DNA from: Bartonella massiliensis
GTDB lineage: Bacteria; Pseudomonadota; Alphaproteobacteria; Rhizobiales; Rhizobiaceae
Reading direction: 5' to 3'
DNA length: 64,000 bases
Assembly: GCF_902150025.1 (NCBI RefSeq)
Contig: NZ_CABFVS010000011.1
Span: forward strand, 124,001-188,000
The translations under genes were made by a program, and so were the position numbers. Shown here one piece after another: positions 51,735-61,994 of this stretch (positions within the stretch are counted from its first letter, which is position 1; every line of letters begins with the position of its first letter). Under the pieces are notes generated by a model. That model did no database searches. It was not told the DNA's origin and saw only the letters and a program-made list of their open reading frames with translations.

Positions 51735-52448
51735 AGAAAAATTCTTTAAACTGAGCTTTTTTAATAGTCGATATCTGCACTCTGTGGATTAATGAGAAGA
51801 ATCCATAGAGAATAGAAAGTATAAGGTATCATAAAGGTCGATGATATGCTGTGCAAGAGGGAATACTAAAGGAGCACAAGAAGATTTTTATTGTTTTTTT
51901 GAAAAAAGAATCTCTAAGTTTTAAATTTCCATAAGTTCTTAGCAAGCTTGCGATATCTTTCTCAATATCAGCTCATGATGAACATCAGAAATCAGAAAAA
52001 AGTCTTTAGGTCATTAATGTAAAAAAAACTTGTATGCGGTGATATCAACGCGATTTTTATATCTTATATTTATTATTCCAAATAGTATACTGAAAAAGTT
52101 TTATGAGAGTGGTAAACCGCAATTTGTGATGACATATCTAAAGTCCCTCTTAAGATGGGGCGGATAGAAATAAAATATTGAGAAACATCTATTGATGGAA
52201 AAGGTAAAAAATTGAGAAAAGAAAGTAATAACGCACATCACTTATGCAATCGTTACAATTATCACTAATAAAAAGCGCTTTTAGATTGAATTGAAGGTCG
52301 CATAACATCTCATTCTATTAAAAGGACTAAAAAAGCGACTCACAATAGAATGGAATAAAAGACCATGATAAAAATCAAAGATAAGCAAAAAAATAATCAC
52401 ATAAAAGAATTCAAAGGATCTCTGCTCACGAGCAAGATATTTGATAAA
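51735..52448. other. Gene-free region between fhs and tRNA-Arg
   Basis: About 0.7 kb of AT-rich DNA that must include the fhs promoter near its start. I see no open frame worth calling and no RNA structure other than the tRNA at its end. Confidence 0.45.
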
Positions 52449-52525
52449 TGGCGCACCCGAAGAGATTCGAACTCCTGACCCCCAGATTCGTAGTCTGGTG
52501 CTCTATCCAGCTGAGCTACGGGTGC
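52449..52525 (-). tRNA. tRNA-Arg (anticodon ACG)
   Basis: Minus-strand cloverleaf of 77 bases including an encoded CCA. The acceptor arms are GCACCCG/CGGGTGC. The D-arm contains GCTCAGCTGGATAGAGC. The anticodon loop CT-ACG-AA sits between CCAGA and TCTGG. The T-arm contains GGTTCGAATC-like GAGTTCGAATCTC. ACG is expected to be deaminated to ICG and read CGU, CGC and CGA. Confidence 0.97.
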
Positions 52526-52914
52526 ATACATTTCGATTTTCTACATTGTCTAAGACACAAGGGTTCCTAATCGTTTCATTAAAGAAATGCAAGTGAAACT
52601 TAGATTATAATCAAAAAAATCTCTTTTTCTATGAGATATTTTAAAAAAGAGCATGGTATACGTTGGATTTTTGATAGGGTCACTTTCTGGTTGTGACCGT
52701 GTAAAGTTTGTTGTGATCATATAAAGCAAAAAGCAATATGAACGATCGTTAACTTGACGTTTTTGTATATGAAAGATAGTCATAGCAAAGTTGAGATATG
52801 TTTTTTGCAGCGGGGGGGGGTAAGATATATACCTGCTGTTTGGTTTCTGTGTAAAACGCCGATATTACTGTTGAAAACTATTTCAGATCAACATGACACA
52901 ATAAGGGTGAATGT
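52526..52914 (+). promoter_or_regulatory. Efflux operon upstream region with G9 tract
   Basis: An unbroken run of nine G (52812-52820) lies about 95 bases before the efflux operon. TTGCAG (52805-52810) and TATACC (52828-52833) could be -35 and -10 boxes 17 bases apart, with the G-run in the spacer. A perfect 10-bp palindrome AACGATCGTT (52741-52750) lies upstream and could be a repressor site. All of this is inferred from the sequence. Confidence 0.35.
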
Positions 52915-54066
52915 ATGGCGTTATTAAAAAAAATCTTTCCATTGGTATTTTTAGTTGTTGTTTTAACGGTCACATATTGGGCGGGGAAACAGAGTGCAGA
53001 ACGCTCCATTTCTATGGTGGATAAAACAAGTGTATCGTATAAAGCTTCAAAGGAAGAAACAGGAAGACCACCGGCGAATGTTGTCGTTGATTTTGTAAAA
53101 ACTGCAGACTTTTATGAACACCTTAACGTTTTAGGAAGTGGACAAGCACTTGAAGAAGTCGAGCTCACCCCTTTATCGCCAGGTGTTATTGATAAGTTTT
53201 TTGTGTCAGCTGGTACAAAAGTAAAAGTAGGTGATATGATTGCAAAGCTTGATTCTAAAAAAGAGGAAATAGCGGCCGCAAAAGCAAAAGTACAACGAGA
53301 TAATGATGCATTAACGCTTTCGCGTATTCTTAAATTACGAGCGAGCCATACAGCAACAGAAGTTCAAGAAATTACGGCACGCTTAGAGTTAGATAATGCA
53401 AATTTAGTTTTACGGAATGCTGAGGTTGATCTCGACCGGCGAACAATTCGTGCACCAATCTCTGGAGTTGTTGGTATTTTACCTGTTGATGTGGGAAATA
53501 ACGTGAACCTTAACACGGTTATCGGCCGTATTGAGAATAGAGAACGTATTTTGGTCGATATATGGGCTCCTGAACGGTATGTATCACGTCTTCATAAAGG
53601 AGATGAGGTAACGGCAACATTAACCGCGCAACCAGATAAATCTTTTGTTGGTCATATTTATGCGATTGATAATGTCGTTGATCCAGAAAGTCGTACACTT
53701 CATGTTCAGGTTGAAATCAATAATGAAAAAGATACGCTCATGTCTGGTATGTCCTTTTCTGTTGCTTTGAAATTTCATGATGGTTCTTTCCCCGTCGTTA
53801 ATCCTCTTGCGATTCAATGGAACAGTAAAGGGTCATTCGTTTGGCGTGTGAGAGATGGAAAAGTAGAGCCGATACCTGTATCAATTATTCAGCATAAAGC
53901 AGATCAAGTTTTTGTAAAAGCTTCTCTAGAAGATGGTGATACAGTTGTTATTCAAGGGGTACAAACGCTTTATCCAGGAAGTAAAGTAACTATTGATAAT
54001 CCAAATGATGCTTCAAAATCCCATCAACAGAAATTATCAGCAGTTTATAGAACGAATATACAATGA
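52915..54066 (+). CDS. RND efflux membrane-fusion (periplasmic adaptor) protein
   Basis: Adaptor that couples an inner-membrane RND pump to an outer-membrane channel. The 383 residues have an N-terminal anchor (about 5-24), then the HlyD/MexE-like plan. A lipoyl half-motif LSPGVIDKFFVSAGTKVKVGD comes first. A short alpha-hairpin, the second lipoyl half (RTIRAPISGVVGILPVDVGNNV) and a beta-barrel (WAPERYVSRLHKGDEV) follow. It overlaps the pump gene by four bases (ATGA), so they form one operon. No outer-membrane factor or regulator is adjacent. The drug range is unknown. Confidence 0.93.
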   Translation: MALLKKIFPLVFLVVVLTVTYWAGKQSAERSISMVDKTSVSYKASKEETGRPPANVVVDFVKTADFYEHLNVLGSGQALEEVELTPLSPGVIDKFFVSAGTKVKVGDMIAKLDSKKEEIAAAKAKVQRDNDALTLSRILKLRASHTATEVQEITARLELDNANLVLRNAEVDLDRRTIRAPISGVVGILPVDVGNNVNLNTVIGRIENRERILVDIWAPERYVSRLHKGDEVTATLTAQPDKSFVGHIYAIDNVVDPESRTLHVQVEINNEKDTLMSGMSFSVALKFHDGSFPVVNPLAIQWNSKGSFVWRVRDGKVEPIPVSIIQHKADQVFVKASLEDGDTVVIQGVQTLYPGSKVTIDNPNDASKSHQQKLSAVYRTNIQ

Positions 54067-57000
54067 GCCAAGAGTTGAGCACAAAACAACCAATGTCACA
54101 GGCGGAACAGGGCGGTCTCATTGCCTTATTCATTCGCAGACCGGTTTTTACTTTTGTTTTAAATGCAATGATCATCATTGCAGGATTTGCAGCATGGTTG
54201 AATGTTGATATCAGAGAATTACCCGACGTTGATACGCCCGTAACAACAATTGTGACGCTATTTTCTGGTGCGTCGGCAGAAACAATTGATCGTGAAGTAA
54301 CAAAAGTTATAGAAGATGCTGTTGCTCGTGTTTCAGGTGTTAAGACGATTTCTTCCACATCTTCTTTTGGGCGCTCCTTTGTACAAATTAATTTTCATGT
54401 CGGCGTTGATTTGAATGTAGCGGCATCTGATGTCCGTGATGCTCTATCTCGCGTTACTTATTCTTTACCCAAGGATGCGGATACTCCTTTGATTATTAAA
54501 GCAGATTCGAATGCTGCTGCCATGATGTATTTGGTTGTGACATCACCAACAATGAGTATTGATGATTTAACAATGATTGTAGACGATAAGATTGTTGATG
54601 CGATTTCTGCTGTTGATGGCGTTGGTGATGTACAGGTTGATAATGCTCGCAAAAAGATTTTTCAGATTGATATAGATCAAGCAAAACTTGCAAGTTATGG
54701 ATTAACTGTCGCAGATATTTCACGTGTTCTTGCTGATATGAAAACGGATGTTCCAGTAGGGTCAATACGCAATTCTAAGCAAACTTTAGTTGTCCGTGCT
54801 ACTGCGCGTTTAACAACACCAGCAGCTTTTGAACAAGTTGTTTTAAAGCCTCATATACATCTTCGTGATGTTGCGCATGTTACTTTATCACCGGATATAG
54901 AAGACGTTATTCTTCGTATCAACGGAAAGACAGGGGTTGGATTAGGTATTGTACGTAAAGCTCAATCCAATACTCTTGATATTTCTGAAGGCGTGAGAGC
55001 CGTTGTCGATAATCTCAAAAATATACTGCCTTCTTCCGTAGATATAGAAGTTGTTAATGACGATGCGACTTTTATTAAAAGCGCGCTTCATGAGGTTGAG
55101 GTTGCTTTGATCATTGCTATTTTAAGCGTTATCTTGGTTATTTTTCTTTTTCTAAGAGATATTCGTGTAACGCTGATCCCTGCTGTATCCCTTCCAGTCG
55201 CTTTGATTGGTACTATTGCAGCTATTTATCTTGTAGGGTTTTCGTTAAATATTCTCACATTTTTAGGACTTGTTTTGGCAACAGGGCTTGTTGTTGATGA
55301 TGCCATTGTGGTTCTGGAAAATATTGTTCGACGGCGCAATATGGGGATAGGTGTTAGAGCTGCTGCAGTGTTAGGAACCGGTGAAGTCTTTTTTGCTGTT
55401 ATTGCCACAACATTGACTTTAGTGGCCGTATTTGTGCCTATCTCTTTTCTTCCTGGGCAAGTTGGAGGACTCTTTAGAGAATTTGGGTTTGTTTTAGCAA
55501 TTGCTATTTTGCTTTCTGCAATTGTTGCCTTAACGCTTTGTCCTATGTTGGCTTCACGTTTTCTCAAAGAACATGTTGAGGAGACAGAGGAAAAGACCCA
55601 TTATTTGACTTTTTTATATAAATGGGGTTCTTCGCTTCATAAGGCATATACTTACACTTTGCATAAGTGTTTAGAAAAGCCTTGGGCTGTTGTTTTTGCT
55701 TCACTTGTTTTTGCAGCTCTTTGCGTTGGAGGCTATACGAAGTTGCAACAAGAATTAACACCAGCAGAAGACAGAGCCCTCATCTTTTTGGTCATTAATG
55801 GGCCACAAGGTATTTCAGCAGAATATTTGAACAAACAGGTAGAGAAAATTGAAGAAAGTTTTCAGCCATTACGTGATGCGGGTGAAATTTCTAACAGTTA
55901 CTCTATCGTGGGTATTGGCGGTGCACCCAATACTGCTTTTTTGGTTTTAATGCTTTCATCTTGGGATAAACGTGTACGTTCTCAGCAAGAAATTGTAAAC
56001 GATATTAATGAAAAGGTTCGACAATTTCCGGCAGTTTTTGTGTTTGCAGCGCAGGGAAACTCTTTAGGTGTGAGAGGAACGGGGCAAGGGTTACAATTTG
56101 CCATTCTAGGCGATGATTATGCAGCATTACAACCCATGGCTGATAAATTGGTGCGTGCTTTACAAGCTGATTCACGTTTTATTCGTCCGCGTCTTACTGT
56201 TGATGCTAAACAACCGCAATTTTTTATTGAAATCAATCGAAAAAAAGCCTCTGATTTAGGGATTGATATCACCAATTTGGGTGATACATTACAAGCAATG
56301 TTGGATGGTAAAAAGATTGGTTCCATTAACGTGGATAATCATTCTTACGATGTTAAATTGATATCGCGTAAAAATTCTATGAAGAGTCCTAGCGATTTAG
56401 AAAATATTTTTTTAAAGACTAAAGACAATCGATATATTCCTTTATCGGTTATTGCGCGTTTGCATGAAAAAGCTATCGCTCCCCAATTAAAACGGGAAAA
56501 GCGCATGAGTGCTGTTATTTTAAGCTCAAATCTTGCTCAAGGTATTGCTTTAGGGGAAGCGTACCAAGCTGTACAGAAAATTGCTTCTCCTTTATTATCG
56601 AAAGGAACCTACATTGTTCCCTTAGGGGAAGCCGAAACACTTAACGAAACATCTTCTGGTTTTATGATTGTTTTTGGCATTGCCTTTTTGATTATTTTAC
56701 TCATTTTAGCGGCTCAGTTTGAAAGCTTTATTTCAGGATTCATTATCATGGCTACTGTTCCATTAGGGATTGGTTGTGCTGTAATTGCTATGCTCTTAAG
56801 TGGTGTGAGTCTTAATATTTACAGTCAAATTGGGTTAATTTTGTTAATTGGTATTATGGCAAAAAATGGTATTCTGATTGTTGAATTTGCAGATCAATTA
56901 CGTGATCAAGGAAGAAGCGTGCGTGAAGCTGTGGAAGAGGCAGCAAATATTCGCCTTCGTCCAGTTTTTATGACAATGATTTGTGCCATTTTAGGGGGTG

Positions 57001-57197
57001 TTCCTTTGGTTTTAGCCAAAGGAGCTGGTGCAGAAGCTCGTGTAGCTTTAGGTTGGGTGATCGTTGGTGGTTTAGGTTTAGCAACGGTTTTTACGCTTTA
57101 TGTCACACCGGTTGTTTATCTTTTTTTAGGGCGTTTTATAAGATCAAAAGCAGAAGAAGATTTGCGCTTAGAACGAGAACTTAATCAAGTTAAATGA
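54063..57197 (+). CDS. RND family inner-membrane efflux transporter
   Basis: Proton-driven trimeric exporter of the AcrB/MexF class. The 1044 residues have a first helix near 27-47 and two large periplasmic loops. Further helices carry the family motif GLVVDDAIVVLENIVRR, with the proton-relay Asp pair, and GILIVEFADQLRDQGRSVREA. Its C-terminal end is short and charged. Length is normal and no frame break is seen. With the adaptor gene it is similar to the AcrA/B pairs of other Bartonella. The substrate is not known. Confidence 0.95.
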   Translation: MSQELSTKQPMSQAEQGGLIALFIRRPVFTFVLNAMIIIAGFAAWLNVDIRELPDVDTPVTTIVTLFSGASAETIDREVTKVIEDAVARVSGVKTISSTSSFGRSFVQINFHVGVDLNVAASDVRDALSRVTYSLPKDADTPLIIKADSNAAAMMYLVVTSPTMSIDDLTMIVDDKIVDAISAVDGVGDVQVDNARKKIFQIDIDQAKLASYGLTVADISRVLADMKTDVPVGSIRNSKQTLVVRATARLTTPAAFEQVVLKPHIHLRDVAHVTLSPDIEDVILRINGKTGVGLGIVRKAQSNTLDISEGVRAVVDNLKNILPSSVDIEVVNDDATFIKSALHEVEVALIIAILSVILVIFLFLRDIRVTLIPAVSLPVALIGTIAAIYLVGFSLNILTFLGLVLATGLVVDDAIVVLENIVRRRNMGIGVRAAAVLGTGEVFFAVIATTLTLVAVFVPISFLPGQVGGLFREFGFVLAIAILLSAIVALTLCPMLASRFLKEHVEETEEKTHYLTFLYKWGSSLHKAYTYTLHKCLEKPWAVVFASLVFAALCVGGYTKLQQELTPAEDRALIFLVINGPQGISAEYLNKQVEKIEESFQPLRDAGEISNSYSIVGIGGAPNTAFLVLMLSSWDKRVRSQQEIVNDINEKVRQFPAVFVFAAQGNSLGVRGTGQGLQFAILGDDYAALQPMADKLVRALQADSRFIRPRLTVDAKQPQFFIEINRKKASDLGIDITNLGDTLQAMLDGKKIGSINVDNHSYDVKLISRKNSMKSPSDLENIFLKTKDNRYIPLSVIARLHEKAIAPQLKREKRMSAVILSSNLAQGIALGEAYQAVQKIASPLLSKGTYIVPLGEAETLNETSSGFMIVFGIAFLIILLILAAQFESFISGFIIMATVPLGIGCAVIAMLLSGVSLNIYSQIGLILLIGIMAKNGILIVEFADQLRDQGRSVREAVEEAANIRLRPVFMTMICAILGGVPLVLAKGAGAEARVALGWVIVGGLGLATVFTLYVTPVVYLFLGRFIRSKAEEDLRLERELNQVK

Positions 57198-57389
57198 TGG
57201 TTTGAGTAGAAAAGATTGGAAAGTTCATTCTTGTAAAAAATATCATTTTCGGATCTTATTTTTTGTTACTTTTATATTCCTTCATTTTTTGTGTGAGCAG
57301 TGAAAAGAGCGAGAAACCAAGGAGACGCTTTTTACTTTGTTATTGTTTAGGTATAGATTTCATTATCAATAAGCGTATAGGATAAGCTT

Positions 57390-59054
57390 ATGGGAGATAG
57401 CTTTTCGATTCGAGATGAAAAGGCTTTTGAAGCTGCATTAAAAGCTTTAAGGAGGCATGCTGCAAAGGATGAGGTGTATGATATTCGTCGGCATTTTGTA
57501 GAAGATGACCAGCGTTTTTCTCATTTTTCTCTCAGGCTTGATGATCTTCTTTTTGATTTTTCAAAATGTGGTGTAACATTTAAAACATTGCAACTTCTTG
57601 ATGAGTTAGCTGTTGCAGCAGATGTATTGGGGCGGCGTGATGCTATGTTTTCGGGGCAAGCCATTAATACAACTGAAAAACGCTCCGTTCTTCATATTGC
57701 ATTACGTTTACCGGCTGATGAAATTTTCATGTTGAATGGTCATGATCTTATTCGTGATATTCAAGATGTTCTTGAGGATATGGAAAGATTTTCTGAAAAG
57801 GTCCGTGATGGAAGTTATAAGGGAAGCCGTGGAGAGAAAATAAGTGATATTGTCAACATTGGTATTGGTGGTTCTGATCTTGGTCCTTCAATGGTTACAT
57901 ATGCTTTAAAACCTTATCATGATGGGCCCCGTTGTCATTTTGTTTCTAATGCTGACAGTGCTCATATTTCTGATACTCTTTCCATTTTGAATCCAGCAAC
58001 AACGTTGTTTATCATTTCTTCTAAAACTTTTACAACGGCTGAAACAATGGCGAATGCTCAAGTTGCTCGTCAATGGATTCGTTCACATTTAGGGGAAGAA
58101 GCTATTCACACGCATTTTGTTGCTATCTCGAGTGCGCTTGATAAAGTGGCAGAATTTGGCATAGATTCCACAAGAGTTTTTAAATTTTGGAATTGGGTTG
58201 GAGGACGTTATTCAATTTGGTCTGCCATTGGACTTGTTGTTATGTTTGCAATAGGAGGGCAAAATTTTCGTCAATTTCTCAACGGTGCTTTGCAAATGGA
58301 CCAGCATTTTAAAACCATGCCTTTGCATAAAAATATTCCTATTCGGTTTGCTCTTTTAGGGTTCTGGCATCGTGTTATTTGTGGTTATTCATCACGCTCT
58401 ATCATTCCCTATGCCCAGCGTTTACTGCATTTTCCAGCTTATTTACAACAACTTGATATGGAATCAAATGGTAAGCAAGTCTCGCTGGATGGAAAACCAT
58501 TAAATTTTTCAAGTGGTCCTATCGTTTGGGGTGATTCTGGGACAAATAGCCAACATGCTTTTTTTCAACTTCTGCATCAAGGAACAGATGTTGTTCCAGT
58601 AGAGTTTATTTTATTTACAAAAGGGCATGAGGAAAATTTACATTCTATGTATGAGATATTGCTAGCAAACTGTTTAGCACAATCAAAAGCCTTGATGAAG
58701 GGTCGTAGTATTGAAGACGCGCGGCATATCTTGATAAAAAATGGTGTTGATGAGCGTGAAGCAGATCATTTAGCACTTCATAGAAGTTTTAAAGGAAACC
58801 GTCCCAGTATGACGCTGGTTCAAGATTTATTAACACCTTTTGCACTTGGTCGTCTTATTGCACTTTATGAACATCGTATTTTTGTTGAAGGTATTTTAAT
58901 GAATATTAACTCATTTGATCAATGGGGTGTTGAACTTGGCAAAGAATTAGCAAATGAATTACTCTCCATTCTTCGTGGAGAAAGTAAAGCGGATAATCGC
59001 GATAGTTCAACATTAGGGTTACTCGCTCATATTCAAGCAAGACGTGAAAAATAA
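57390..59054 (+). CDS. pgi: Glucose-6-phosphate isomerase
   Basis: Interconverts glucose 6-phosphate and fructose 6-phosphate. The 554-residue protein has the PGI signatures NIGIGGSDLGPSMVTYAL and ISSKTFTTAETMANA. NWVGGRYSIWSAIGL, the DSGTNSQHAFFQLLHQG loop and the C-terminal FDQWGVELGK follow. Length is normal. It lies 190 bases after the RND pump on the same strand, probably with its own promoter. Confidence 0.96.
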   Translation: MGDSFSIRDEKAFEAALKALRRHAAKDEVYDIRRHFVEDDQRFSHFSLRLDDLLFDFSKCGVTFKTLQLLDELAVAADVLGRRDAMFSGQAINTTEKRSVLHIALRLPADEIFMLNGHDLIRDIQDVLEDMERFSEKVRDGSYKGSRGEKISDIVNIGIGGSDLGPSMVTYALKPYHDGPRCHFVSNADSAHISDTLSILNPATTLFIISSKTFTTAETMANAQVARQWIRSHLGEEAIHTHFVAISSALDKVAEFGIDSTRVFKFWNWVGGRYSIWSAIGLVVMFAIGGQNFRQFLNGALQMDQHFKTMPLHKNIPIRFALLGFWHRVICGYSSRSIIPYAQRLLHFPAYLQQLDMESNGKQVSLDGKPLNFSSGPIVWGDSGTNSQHAFFQLLHQGTDVVPVEFILFTKGHEENLHSMYEILLANCLAQSKALMKGRSIEDARHILIKNGVDEREADHLALHRSFKGNRPSMTLVQDLLTPFALGRLIALYEHRIFVEGILMNINSFDQWGVELGKELANELLSILRGESKADNRDSSTLGLLAHIQARREK

Positions 59055-59903
59055 ATATAGTTTGATCATAGGTTTTGTACGAATTCAGTAAAGGTAAAGT
59101 GAGAGAGAAATATGAGATAACTCTCTATTTTACTCTGCGCTTCCTTATGGTCTGAATTGGATTTTGGCAATAGAAAATAAAAAAAGAGCAAAAAATAGAT
59201 TTTACAGGTCTCGTACAGTGTTTGTGGAACCACTATCCATGTGAAAAAAGGCTTTAAATGCTGTGCGATTAGAAAGGATAGGTATCCTATGAGAAGATCT
59301 TCTATCTCTAAAAGAGATCCTCTCCGCAATCATGGTTGAGTCATCACTTTGAGGCATAGAGCGACTATGAGGTATTATAAGAAAGGATGAGATAGGAATT
59401 TTAAAAAAGCTTATCCAAAATCTGACTGAGAAGTTATTGGAACTTTAGCTGTGCAGTTGGCTTTGTTTCATGTTGCTCAAAAATTAGCACCCAGTCTTGT
59501 TATGGTTAGATTAAATTTAGAAGATCTTTTTGCTGAAAGTTTTTATAATATCATGAGAGATAAAAAATATTTCCTCTTATTTTATGCAAAAAGGGGATGC
59601 TATTTTTTTATTCATTGTACCATTGTCCGCAACATATTTTAGATGGTTGTCATTTGAAATATGCCTTAGAAAATTATTTGGCAAGAGAGCGTCTCCATAT
59701 GTATTGGAAAGCCGTTTCCTATTCTTTATTTCGATTTATAAGTATAGTGTTATCTCGTATATAATTGATGCGGATAGATTACTTGCGAAAAATAAATACC
59801 CAAAACGCATTTACACTCAAATTTTATGAACAATCAGAGTTTAGGACCGCGCCATATTCAACAATGGAGCAAAGCATAAAATGGCTTAGTACTTTGTACG
59901 GAG
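59055..59903. other. Decayed DNA between pgi and the MFS pseudogene
   Basis: About 0.85 kb without an intact gene. On the plus strand between 59450 and 59830 short frames can be chained by frameshifts. They read VAQKLAPSLVMVRLNLEDLF, then LKYALENYLARERLHMYWK and a few more. This looks like a decayed coding sequence that I cannot identify. An 87-codon minus-strand frame (59066-59329) has no recognisable content. Confidence 0.45.
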
Positions 59904-61137
59904 GTGAGAAAACTATTGCGTAATTCTGTTTTTCTTATGATTTTGATTGGATCTTTGACAAGTTTTTGTGCTGGTAGTGTATTATCTATTGGCCTTTCTT
60001 TATTACAATTACAAGATACAACGGGAGAAGCATCTGCTACTTTAAATGTTGTTAATTTAATTGCCATTGGAATCGCAGGCTTTTATGTTTGGGGAATGTG
60101 TTAGCTTGCTATCAAGGTTTTATTATTGGATTTTATAGCCAAATTATTTGTGCTTGCTTATAGTTTTTCTTATTATTCATAAACAACTCAGTACTTATTT
60201 TATTTGTGTTTTTTTACTTGCACTATTGATGGGGGCTGACAACCCAAACAATAACACTGTCTTGAATAAATTGATTCCAGACCCTAAACAAAAAGCCAGT
60301 ATTTTTGCATTTTACACGAGTTACTGTCAGTTCTTTATTATTGTGTCTCCATTGCTTATATATTTTATAATTGTGCGTTTTGGCCATAAAATAGCTATAG
60401 CCTTTGTTGTATTTGTTTATCTTTTAAATGCCGGTTTATGGTTTCATATAAAGTCTATACAACAAATAAATAGGATAAAAGAGCCATCAAAAGAAGCAAC
60501 CCAAAGAACTTATGGAGTTGGTTTTAAGTGCCTTTGGAGAATTTCTGCTTTATGTTTTTTGACGATTAATCGTATTTTAAATAACTTTCTCTATACAGGG
60601 GCTCTCATTTTATTGCCGCTTGTTCTTGCATCTATAACGTCAGATAATATAAAATTTACAGCCTTTCAAAATTCTATCTTTGCTTTGTCGGCACTGGGTT
60701 TTGTAGTCAATGGCTTTGTCTCTTCTTATTATTTAAGGAAAATTCCATCTTTAATTCGTTTTTTTGTATGGGGTGTACCGGCTTTTGCAATAATTGCAAT
60801 TTTTTTAGCTTTATATTTAAATTTTAACCAATATTTTCTTTATATCATGGACTTTTTATTAGGTATTGGACAATTTTATTTTAGGGTATCTGGGATAACA
60901 ATTGGTCAAGCTGTTACACCTAGTGACAATTTAGCTGAGGTGATTTTGGTAGGTGATGCCAGCGTGCGTATTATAACAGCTTTATTTTCTATTGTGCTTT
61001 TATATGCAGCAACCTTTTTTTCATTTCCTATATTATACAGCTTTTGTATATTTATAGGGTGTTTCGCACCTTTACTTATTTTACAAGGACTATCTATTTA
61101 CTTAAAAGGCTTAGAAATAAAAGAAAGTATCCTATGA
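59904..61137 (+). pseudogene. MFS-type transporter, broken by frameshifts
   Basis: Two frames together make a roughly 410-residue, 12-helix transporter. The first (GTG 59904 after GGAG, to 60104) reads LLRNSVFLMILIGSLTSFC, then LSIGLSLLQLQD. It stops after 66 codons. A middle segment continues in a second frame (VLACYQGFIIGFYSQIICAC) to about 60155. The remainder (60148-61137, 329 codons) is intact with many membrane helices and GADNPNNNTVLNKLIPDPKQK after helix 4. Two frame changes are needed, so it is unlikely to be made. The substrate is unknown. Confidence 0.78.
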
Positions 61138-61610
61138 ACGATATTCAATTATTATGCCAACCTTTTTGTGATTATAGTAAGAGATAAAAATTTTGTAAAA
61201 ATACTCAATAACATTAATTCTAAATGAGTACATTGGGTGAGAAAAGCTGATATGTGCAATTAATATAAAAACCTCTGACGCGGATAAAATGCATTGAGTT
61301 CGTTAATCAACGGAATTGCAAAGAGCACTATGATCACCATTGTTTCTAAAACTCTATCAAAGGTTGGTGATTGGCAAAAATCCTTTAATGATATTGAAGA
61401 GATATTTTATGCTAGATCAGGTAATCTGAAGATTATGAGAGGAGAAGCCTAGAAATTATAAAACGCGTGGAAATACAATACCAGTTCTAGGGGATAGATA
61501 ATGGCAAGCATAGATTGGTGTGCTCTGGTCAATTGCAAATAAAAAAATCCTACAAATGCTAGGCTTTCAGCTATACTATACCGAGCATAGACAAGTTCGT
61601 TTTAAGTTAA
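61138..61610. other. Gene-free region before tRNA-Ser
   Basis: About 470 bases between the MFS pseudogene and tRNA-Ser with no supported gene, integrase piece or clear direct repeat of the tRNA 3' end. Confidence 0.45.
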
Positions 61611-61700
61611 TGGCGGAGAGAGAGGGATTTGAACCCTCGATAGAGTTACCCCTATGCCGCATTTCGAGTGCGGTGCTTTCAACCACTCAGCCACCTCTCC
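61611..61700 (-). tRNA. tRNA-Ser (anticodon CGA)
   Basis: Minus-strand 90-base class II tRNA with encoded CCA. The acceptor arms are GGAGAGG and CTCTCTCC (with discriminator G). The D-arm region is TGGCTGAGTGGTTGAAAGCA. The anticodon loop CT-CGA-AA lies between CCGCA and TGCGG. A long variable arm (CATAGGGGTAACTCTATCG region) and T-arm GGGTTCAAATCCC follow. It reads UCG codons. Confidence 0.97.
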
Positions 61701-61811
61701 ATATAAAGTTAAAGTGCAACAAAATATACACTATTTAAATAGTGTATATGATGGGTAGATACCCTTCAATTGTTTTTGGTACAACCTTTTTTTCTTTTTT
61801 GTGAGACTTTA

Positions 61812-61841
61812 TTGACAGAGAATAGAAATTCCTTCATATAG
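61812..61841 (+). promoter_or_regulatory. Probable rplU promoter
   Basis: A perfect -35 box TTGACA (61812-61817) is followed 19 bases later by TATAGG (61837-61842). A leader of about 145 bases follows, including a small GAAGG/CCTTC hairpin near 61885-61900, before the rplU start. Confidence 0.5.
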
Positions 61842-61994
61842 GCAGAATATGAGCGTGGGGAAACCTGCGCATATTTATATTGAGGAAGGTTTTATCCTTC
61901 TTTAAGGGTGGTTACGACTGATAAAAAGCAGCCTATTTTCCCTTATTTCAAGGCAGAGGTTAAATAAGAGCTGGAGTGAACGGAAGGATAAAAA

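Noticed and set aside
59066-59329. 87-codon minus-strand frame as a membrane protein gene
   Set aside because: Hydrophobicity is explained by AT-rich DNA, and it lies antisense in a decayed region with no family match that I recognise.
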